A DNA stretch of 64,000 bases from NCBI RefSeq assembly GCF_024298925.1, contig NZ_CP101283.1, positions 2,981,001 to 3,045,000 on the forward strand, in the 5' to 3' direction. The notes under the pieces were generated by a model. It saw nothing but the letters and a program-made list of their open reading frames with translations. It searched no databases and was not told the DNA's origin. Each line of letters begins with the position of its first letter. Within the stretch, counting starts at the first letter, position 1. Below are positions 58,723 to 64,000 of the stretch, piece after piece. Origin of the DNA: Phenylobacterium sp. LH3H17 (lineage in GTDB: Bacteria > Pseudomonadota > Alphaproteobacteria > Caulobacterales > Caulobacteraceae). The position numbers and the translations under genes are program-made.

Positions 58723-59466
58723 ATGAAAACCCTCGTCCGCGCCGGCGCCCTGGCCCTGCTGCTCGCGACCGCCGCGGCCGCACCCGCCGCCCTGGCCCAA
58801 ACCTCGCCGGCTGGAGCCGCTTCCATGTTCAACGCCACCACCCTCAACCTCTCGGCCTATGGCGAGACCCGCATCGCGCCCGACAAGGCGACGATCAACC
58901 TGGGCGTGGTGACGGAAGCGCCTACGGCGGCCGGCGCGCTCTCGGCCAACGGCGAGCGGATGAACAGCGTCATCGCCGCCCTGCGCAAGGCCGGCATCGC
59001 CGAGAAGGACATCCAGACCTCGGGCCTGAACCTCTCGCCCCAGTACGACTATGTGCAGAACGAACCGCCAAGGCTGCGCGGCTACCAGGCCTCCAACCAG
59101 GTTACGGTGACCGTGAACGACCTGGCCAAGCTGGGCGCCGCCGTGGACGCCACGGTGAAGGCCGGCGCCAACCAGGTAAACGGCATCTCCTTCGGCCTGA
59201 AGGATCCCACGGCCGCCGAGAACGCCGCGCGCCACGAGGCGGTGAAGGCGCTCAGCGCCAAGGCCGCGCTCTATGGCCAGGCCACCGGCCACCGCATCAG
59301 CCGCCTGGTGTCGCTGAGCGAAGGCGGCGGCTATTCGGTCCCGCCGCCCATGCCGATGGTGCAGTACGCCCGAATGGAGAAGGCCGACTCGTCCGGCACG
59401 GCGATCTCCGGCGGCGAGCTGTCGGTGCGGATCGATGTCACCGCCCTCTATGAGATGACCCGCTAG
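58723..59466 (+). CDS. SIMPL (DUF541) domain exported protein
   Basis: A 247-residue exported protein with signal peptide ending ALAQ. The SIMPL domain starts LNLSAYGETRIAPDKATINLGV and continues SANGERMNSVIAALRKAGIAEKDIQTSGLNLSPQYDY. Members are periplasmic or outer-membrane associated, some oligomerise into rings and are linked to oxidative stress; function is otherwise unknown. Length is normal. It stands alone, downstream of the tRNA. Confidence 0.92.
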   Translation: MKTLVRAGALALLLATAAAAPAALAQTSPAGAASMFNATTLNLSAYGETRIAPDKATINLGVVTEAPTAAGALSANGERMNSVIAALRKAGIAEKDIQTSGLNLSPQYDYVQNEPPRLRGYQASNQVTVTVNDLAKLGAAVDATVKAGANQVNGISFGLKDPTAAENAARHEAVKALSAKAALYGQATGHRISRLVSLSEGGGYSVPPPMPMVQYARMEKADSSGTAISGGELSVRIDVTALYEMTR

Positions 59467-59537
59467 CAACGCACGGGCGGCCGGTGCTTGCGCCGGCCGC
59501 CCGGACCGGCGACCCTCGACCGATCGGGAGGCGCGCC

Positions 59538-60341
59538 ATGGATCCGTTCGAACAGGCTTGGAGCCATCTGAGCGTCAGCCTGGAGGGCGCGGTCGCCACG
59601 GTCCGCCTCAACAGGCCGGAGGCGCGGAACGCGCTGAACACCGCCCTGATGGAAGAGCTCACCGCCTTCGCCCGCGCGATCCGGCGGCGCGGCGACATCA
59701 CCGCGGTGATCCTCACCGGCTCCGAGCGTTTCTTCTCGGCCGGGGCCGATCTCGGCGCCCAGGGCGAGCGGCGCAGGCCCACCCTGCTGGAGACCCGCCA
59801 AGCGGTGATGGCCGGTCCCGACATGTGCGAGGCCTGGGAGGAGATCGAGGCCGTCACCCTGGCGGCCCTCGAGGGCTACTGCATCGGCGGCGGATGCGCG
59901 CTCGCGGTGGCCTGCGACTTCCGGATCATGGGCCAGGGCGCGACCATGCGGCTGCCGGAGGTGCCGCTCGGTATCAACATGAGCTGGCGCAGCCTGCCGC
60001 GGATCACCGCCCTGGTCGGTCCGGCGCGCGCCAAGCGGTTCGTGATGTTCGGGGAAGCGGCCTCGGCCGCCACCTGCCTGGACTGGGGGTTCTGCGACGA
60101 GGTCGTCGCCGACGGCGAGGCCCTGGGGGCTGCCCAGGCCTGGGCGGCCAAGCTCGCCGCCCTGCCGCCGCTGCCGGTGCGGATGACCAAGGAGGCGATC
60201 GACGCGGTGACCAAGGGCGGCCATCACGCGGCGACCTTCATGGATCGCGACCAGTTCCTGCTGACCAGCCGCAGTTCGGATTTCCGCGAGGGGGTGGCGG
60301 CCTTCTTCGAGAAGCGGCCGCCCAGGTTCACCGGCGACTAG
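59538..60341 (+). CDS. Crotonase-fold (enoyl-CoA hydratase/isomerase) protein
   Basis: A 267-residue crotonase-superfamily protein from the ATG preceded by GGGAGG at six bases. AFLLSAGADL-type motif (RFFSAGADLG) and EGYCIGGGCALAVACDFRI form the oxyanion hole. Of the two catalytic glutamates of true hydratases, the second is present (LPEVPLGIN) but the first, in GGGCELA, is replaced by alanine (GGGCALA). It may act as an isomerase, thioesterase or other crotonase. Ends one base from the convergent lipoprotein gene. Confidence 0.85.
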   Translation: MDPFEQAWSHLSVSLEGAVATVRLNRPEARNALNTALMEELTAFARAIRRRGDITAVILTGSERFFSAGADLGAQGERRRPTLLETRQAVMAGPDMCEAWEEIEAVTLAALEGYCIGGGCALAVACDFRIMGQGATMRLPEVPLGINMSWRSLPRITALVGPARAKRFVMFGEAASAATCLDWGFCDEVVADGEALGAAQAWAAKLAALPPLPVRMTKEAIDAVTKGGHHAATFMDRDQFLLTSRSSDFREGVAAFFEKRPPRFTGD

Positions 60342-60342
60342 G

Positions 60343-60792
60343 CTAGAGCCCGGCGGCCTTGAAGGCGGCGCCCAGCTTGTCGGCGATCACCACGCCAGGG
60401 GGGACATTGTCGCCCTCCATCACCGCGGCGTAGACCATGTCGTGTCCCTCGATGGGCCCGGACGCCCAGGCCACCAGCCGCGAGCCCTCAGGATTGCTGG
60501 GGCAACTGGCGGTCGTCGGGGTCTTGCTGGCGAGGGCGGCTTCCAGAAGATCGTCGGGCGTCTGTGCCAGGCCGCCGCCGCAGGCCGGCAGTTTGCGGCC
60601 GCAGACGACATTGGAGCCGAACCGGTAGACCGTCTTGCCGCCCTGGGCGATCAGCACGCAGGTTCCCGGATCACCCACAGCTTTGCCGACCGTCTGGTCC
60701 AGCACCGCCTTGTCGACCCCCTCGGGGGCGTTCGGCGCGCAGGCGGAGGCGAGGAGCGCCGCGAGCAGGAGACCTGCGGCGCGCGGGATCAC
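60343..60792 (-). CDS. Small lipoprotein of unknown function
   Basis: A 149-residue lipoprotein beginning with GTG; lipobox LLASAC (C18). Four further cysteines (C45, C64, C71, C98) could form two disulfide bonds in the periplasm. Homology to a named family is not recognised. Its start overlaps the panD stop by four bases (GTGA), so it is coupled to panD, yet no functional link is obvious. Confidence 0.68.
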   Translation of the reverse strand: MIPRAAGLLLAALLASACAPNAPEGVDKAVLDQTVGKAVGDPGTCVLIAQGGKTVYRFGSNVVCGRKLPACGGGLAQTPDDLLEAALASKTPTTASCPSNPEGSRLVAWASGPIEGHDMVYAAVMEGDNVPPGVVIADKLGAAFKAAGL

Positions 60793-61145
60793 GCGGCCAT
60801 CTTCACGTGATTGCCGTCGTCCAGCAGCACGACGGTGGGGGAATAGTTGCGGGCCTCCTCCGACGGCAGCATGCCGTAGGTGACCACGATCACCTTGTCG
60901 CCCTTTTGCACCAGGCGCGCGGCGGCGCCGTTGACCCCGATCACCTTCGAGCCGCGGGGCGCCTCGATGGCGTAGGTGGTGAAGCGCGCGCCGGTGGTGA
61001 TGTTCAGCACGTCGACCTGCTCATGCGGCAGGATACCCGAGGCGTCCAGCAGATCGCGGTCGATGGCGATCGAGCCTTCGTACTCCAGGTCGGCCTGGGT
61101 CACCGTGGCGCGGTGCAGCTTGGCCTTCATCAGGGTCACCAGCAT
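60789..61145 (-). CDS. panD: Aspartate 1-decarboxylase proenzyme
   Basis: PanD makes beta-alanine for pantothenate and CoA. The 118-residue proenzyme cleaves itself between G24 and S25 in [16 protein letters not shown] to form the pyruvoyl group. Length and the [20 protein letters not shown] and VVLLDDGN stretches match the family. It is alone apart from the lipoprotein gene downstream. Confidence 0.95.
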   Translation of the reverse strand: MLVTLMKAKLHRATVTQADLEYEGSIAIDRDLLDASGILPHEQVDVLNITTGARFTTYAIEAPRGSKVIGVNGAAARLVQKGDKVIVVTYGMLPSEEARNYSPTVVLLDDGNHVKMAA

Positions 61146-61388
61146 GGGCGGTCCTTCAACGTGCAGTGCACAATGCCCTCAAAATGAAAGGCCAGCGGAT
61201 ATAGACGCGAAAATGGGGCGGTTCAATTGCCGCGACGCAACAAACATGACCCTAGGTCAATCGGTCGCGTATCCGCGTTTGGCCTGGTTCGACGCGGGAT
61301 TCCCTAGCAGAATCGGCGAGATAGGCGACCGGGCGTCGTCGATCGCAAGATCACCTAGGGGGAGCTGATATTTTTGTGAGCGAGCGTC

Positions 61389-62276
61389 CTAGCCGGCCTT
61401 TTCGCGCAGGAAGTCCGACATCTCGTCCAGCAACGGAGCCAGACTCCGGAACGGCCGGGCGATGGCCTTCATGACGCCGTTGTGGTCCAGGCCCGGATAG
61501 TGATGCTCCTCCACGCTCGCCCCGGCCCGGCGCAGCGCCGCGGCCAGATAGGCGGTGTCGCGCGGCGGCACCTCGGCGTCGGCCTCCCCCGTGGCCAGGA
61601 ACATCGGCGGGGCGTCGGCGCGGGCGAAGGTGGCCGGCTGGGTCGCCGCGAGGTCGGCCTCCCGGCCGAACACGTTCGTCACGCCGGCCCCCTTCAGCGG
61701 CAGGAAGTCATAGGGCCCGGCCAGGCCCGCCACGGCCCTGATCGTGAGCGGATCGACGCCGGCGGCCTTCAGATAGCGATCGTCCAGGGCCAGCATCACG
61801 GCGTTGTAGGCGCCCGCCGAATGGCCCAGCAGCACGATCCGGCTGGGATCGCCGCCATAGGCCGGGCCGTGGTCCACCGCCCAGCGCACCGCCAGGGCGC
61901 CGTCCTCCAGGAAGGCCGGGAAGCGGACCGCCGGATAGAGCCGGTAGTCGGGCAGCACCACCACGAAGCCCTTGGCCGCCAGGGCCCGGGCGGTCCACTC
62001 GTAGTCCTGCCGCCGCCCCGTCTCCCACGAGCCGCCGTAGAAGAAGACGGCGATGGGCCGCGGCGCTTCGATGCGGCGGGGAGCATAGACGTCCAGGGTC
62101 TGGCGCGGGGCGCCGCCATAGGCCTGGTCCGTTGCGCTGCGCAGGGCCGAGTCGTGCGGCACGAAGGTGTTGAACACGCCGAGCGGCGTACAGGCGCTGG
62201 CCAGTACGGCCACCGCCGCGATCAGGGCCGTCCTGGCGGTCGGATGGTAGGGCCGGAACGAGAGGCATGGCGGCAT
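61389..62276 (-). CDS. Alpha/beta hydrolase lipoprotein
   Basis: A 295-residue carboxylesterase-type hydrolase with a lipobox (VLASAC, C29). The nucleophile is in GHSAGAYN and the oxyanion sequence is FYGGSWETG, typical of HSL/BD-FAE-type esterases. Asp and His of the triad follow at GEADAEVP and LDHNGVM. The N-terminal start is uncertain between ATGs at 62276 and 62282. Substrate unknown. Confidence 0.83.
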   Translation of the reverse strand: MPPCLSFRPYHPTARTALIAAVAVLASACTPLGVFNTFVPHDSALRSATDQAYGGAPRQTLDVYAPRRIEAPRPIAVFFYGGSWETGRRQDYEWTARALAAKGFVVVLPDYRLYPAVRFPAFLEDGALAVRWAVDHGPAYGGDPSRIVLLGHSAGAYNAVMLALDDRYLKAAGVDPLTIRAVAGLAGPYDFLPLKGAGVTNVFGREADLAATQPATFARADAPPMFLATGEADAEVPPRDTAYLAAALRRAGASVEEHHYPGLDHNGVMKAIARPFRSLAPLLDEMSDFLREKAG

Positions 62277-62424
62277 GCCCAAGGGCTATCGGCGTTCCCG
62301 CCACCTCGCAACCATGGCCGCGCGCCGTACCGAAACGTCGGACTTGACGCCCCCTGGGTCACCGGGCCCAAATCCTCCCGAAGCGGGCTCCAGGACGCCG
62401 GCGCGACGAACGGGAGTGGGCGAC

Positions 62425-63681
62425 ATGGACGGCGATCAGGCTTTGGGCGGCTTCTCTTCGGAGGGCTTGGCGGCCATACCGGCCAGTCTGGCGCCGGTGG
62501 TGGAGGCGGGCGACCTCTCGGGCTTCGTAACCCTGCTTTGGCGCAAGGGCGAGCTGGCCCAGGTCAATACGCTGGGTCTGCGCGACGTCGAGGCAGGCCT
62601 GCCCATGACCCGCGACACCCTTTTCCGGATCGCCTCCATGACCAAGCCGATCACCTCGGTGGCGGCCATGATGCTGCTCGAGGAAGGCAAGCTCAGCCTG
62701 GATGACCCGATCACCAAGTGGCTGCCTGAATTCGCCGACATGCAGGTCCTTAAGTCGGCCTCCGGCCCCCTATCGGAGACCGTGCGGGCCGTCCGCGACA
62801 TCACTATCGACGACCTGATGACCCATCGCGCGGGCCTGGCCTACGGCTTCACTTCGATCGGCCCGATCGCCCACGCCCACGAAGAGGCCCTGGGCCCGCC
62901 GCTGGGCGGACCGCACGGTCCCGACGAATGGCTGAAGCGGCTGGGCGAGCTGCCGCTATCGTACCAGCCCGGCGAGCGCTTCCATTACAGCCACGCCACC
63001 GATGTCCTGGGCTTCCTGGTCGGCCGCGTCGCCGGAACCGGCTATCGCGAGTTCATCATGGAGCGGATCCTGCAGCCGCTCGGCATGGCCGACACCGACT
63101 TCTGGTGCCCGCCGGACAAGCGCGACCGCATGGCCAAGCTCTACCGGATCAACCCCGAGACGGACAAGATGCAGGATGCGTCGTTCCCGCACATCGACGG
63201 CCCGCCGGCCTTCTGCGCGGGCGGCGGAGGCCTGATATCGACGGCCGACGACTATCTGAAGTTCGCCCGCATGATGCTGAACGGCGGCGAACTGGACGGC
63301 CGGCGCTATCTGAAGCGCGAGACCGTCGAGCAGATGCGGACCAGCCGCCTGACCGACGACCAGCGCCAGATCCCGTTCATGGGCATTCCGTTCTGGCTGG
63401 GCCAGGGCTTCGGACTGGGTCTCTCCGTGATCACCGATCCCGAGAAGCAGGCCTGGATGGGCGCGGGGTCGGAAGGCTCGTTCGGCTGGCCGGGCGCCTT
63501 CGGCACCTGGTGGCAGGCCGACCCGGCCGAGGACATGGTGATGATCTACCTGATCCAGAACTCCATGCCGCTGGGTCCCGAAGCCGCCGCGCAACTGGCC
63601 ACCGGCCAGCGCATGGGCGGCCGCGCCGCCCTGCCGGTGTTCCAGAAACTGACCTACGCGGCCCTGGGCCGTGCGCTCTAG
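62425..63681 (+). CDS. Serine hydrolase, class C beta-lactamase/esterase family
   Basis: A 418-residue penicillin-binding/beta-lactamase-fold protein. The catalytic S71-x2-K74 is in SMTK and the tyrosine motif is Y188-S-H (HYSH). The third motif is GSFGW/GAFGTWW rather than KTG, as in esterases of family VIII. It has no signal peptide and so may be cytoplasmic. The ATG is preceded by GGGAG. It overlaps the convergent gene at its stop. Confidence 0.87.
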   Translation: MDGDQALGGFSSEGLAAIPASLAPVVEAGDLSGFVTLLWRKGELAQVNTLGLRDVEAGLPMTRDTLFRIASMTKPITSVAAMMLLEEGKLSLDDPITKWLPEFADMQVLKSASGPLSETVRAVRDITIDDLMTHRAGLAYGFTSIGPIAHAHEEALGPPLGGPHGPDEWLKRLGELPLSYQPGERFHYSHATDVLGFLVGRVAGTGYREFIMERILQPLGMADTDFWCPPDKRDRMAKLYRINPETDKMQDASFPHIDGPPAFCAGGGGLISTADDYLKFARMMLNGGELDGRRYLKRETVEQMRTSRLTDDQRQIPFMGIPFWLGQGFGLGLSVITDPEKQAWMGAGSEGSFGWPGAFGTWWQADPAEDMVMIYLIQNSMPLGPEAAAQLATGQRMGGRAALPVFQKLTYAALGRAL

Positions 63682-64000
63682 GGCTTGCGCGGCTCCACGC
63701 ACATCGGCTGGCCTTCATAGAGGTCGCCGATGAGGCTGCCGTCGCGGGCGGCGAGCTTGCGCGCCTTCTCGAAGGCGAGGTTTTCCTTCGGAGCCCTCTG
63801 ACCGGGGGCGCAGACGGGCGCGTCTACGCGCATGCCCTGTCGGCAGATGCAGATGTCCTCGCGCTTGTCCAAGCGGCTGCCCGGCACCTTGCAGACCGCG
63901 GGCAGGCTCTGACCGCCTACGTCCAGGCAGAGGGTGGTTTCGGTGGGTGGGTTGGCCGACATCCCGCCCTGGGCCAGGGCCAGGCCCGAGCTGGCGGCCA
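63678..64000 (-). CDS. Cysteine-containing exported protein (5' end outside window)
   Basis: The gene enters the window at its right edge and ends at a stop overlapping the hydrolase gene. The visible end of a signal peptide reads SSGLALAQGG, after which 94 or so residues follow with six cysteines (including CLDVGG, CICRQGM and PVCAPG). An in-frame ATG exists after the signal, but the readable sequence upstream favours an exported protein starting outside the window. No family recognised. Confidence 0.6.
   Translation of the reverse strand, partial: AASSGLALAQGGMSANPPTETTLCLDVGGQSLPAVCKVPGSRLDKREDICICRQGMRVDAPVCAPGQRAPKENLAFEKARKLAARDGSLIGDLYEGQPMCVEPRKP

Noticed and set aside
61247..61259. 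Palindrome TGACCCTAGGTCA upstream of panD considered as an FNR box
   Set aside because: Half-sites TGACC/GGTCA with three-base spacing do not fit TTGAT-N4-ATCAA, and panD is not an anaerobic gene.
1..64000. Defence islands, CRISPR arrays, insertion sequences, prophage
   Set aside because: No transposase, integrase, Cas, restriction or phage structural gene, and no regularly spaced direct repeats were seen.

Overview
The window is GC-rich DNA with very strong G/C bias at third codon positions. Genes are tightly packed and often share bases through ATGA or TGATG overlaps. Gene content and protein style point to an alphaproteobacterium of the Caulobacteraceae, Phenylobacterium- or Caulobacter-like: a Xanthomonas/Caulobacter-type TonB receptor, SIMPL and DOMON-like proteins, and a tRNA gene with encoded CCA. 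The genus is an inference. I saw no insertion sequence, prophage, CRISPR array or plasmid gene.

Region 1 (1-19.5 kb) is an anaerobic nitrate-respiration island. A minus-strand operon runs narK1-narK2-narG-narH-narJ-narI-parvulin PPIase-porin (cut by the left edge). Divergent to it is a Crp/Fnr-type regulator. Next come moaA, nnrS, a B12-dependent ribonucleotide reductase (nrdJ), a divergent hemerythrin-type Fe-S repair protein, and moaD-moaB-moeA. Seven FNR-type palindromes (TTGAT-N4-ATCAA and close variants) lie before these units, two of them before the regulator itself. Together they look like a compact regulon: nitrate uptake and reduction, molybdopterin supply, NO tolerance and oxygen-independent dNTP synthesis. 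Nitrite and NO reductases are not in the window.

Region 2 (19.5-40 kb) is ordinary chromosomal material. It holds a copper-delivery set (DUF2946, PCuAC, SCO), small unknown genes including a region-2-only sigma-like protein, a sorbosone-dehydrogenase-like lipoprotein with a beta-helix partner, a TonB receptor, an SDR and a thiolase. A glycan-type trio (Fe/2OG-like oxygenase, GT2, BcsL/CelD-type acetyltransferase) follows. After it come a free-Met-sulfoxide reductase, a response regulator with an unrecognised output domain, a sulfotransferase, a fold-IV aminotransferase homologue without an obvious PLP lysine, an M24 peptidase, a DUF1343 protein and a DOMON-like protein.

Region 3 (38.3-43.9 kb) pairs a carotenoid/stilbene cleavage oxygenase with a tandem HxlR regulator and a large TonB receptor.

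Region 4 (43.9-58.4 kb) is a complete C-P lyase locus. phnF-phnM1 is divergent from phnGHIJKLM2-DUF1045. Facing these are phnD-phnD2-phnE-phnE and phnC-hexapeptide transferase-phnN. Strong Pho-box-like direct repeats precede phnD and phnC. phnP is not seen; the DUF1045 protein has both motifs of 2H phosphoesterases. A truncated PfkB-kinase relic lies between phnE and phnC.

Region 5 (58.4-64 kb) has tRNA-Ile(CAU), a SIMPL protein, a crotonase-fold protein, panD with a small lipoprotein gene, an alpha/beta hydrolase, a class C beta-lactamase-type serine hydrolase and a cysteine-rich exported protein cut by the right edge.
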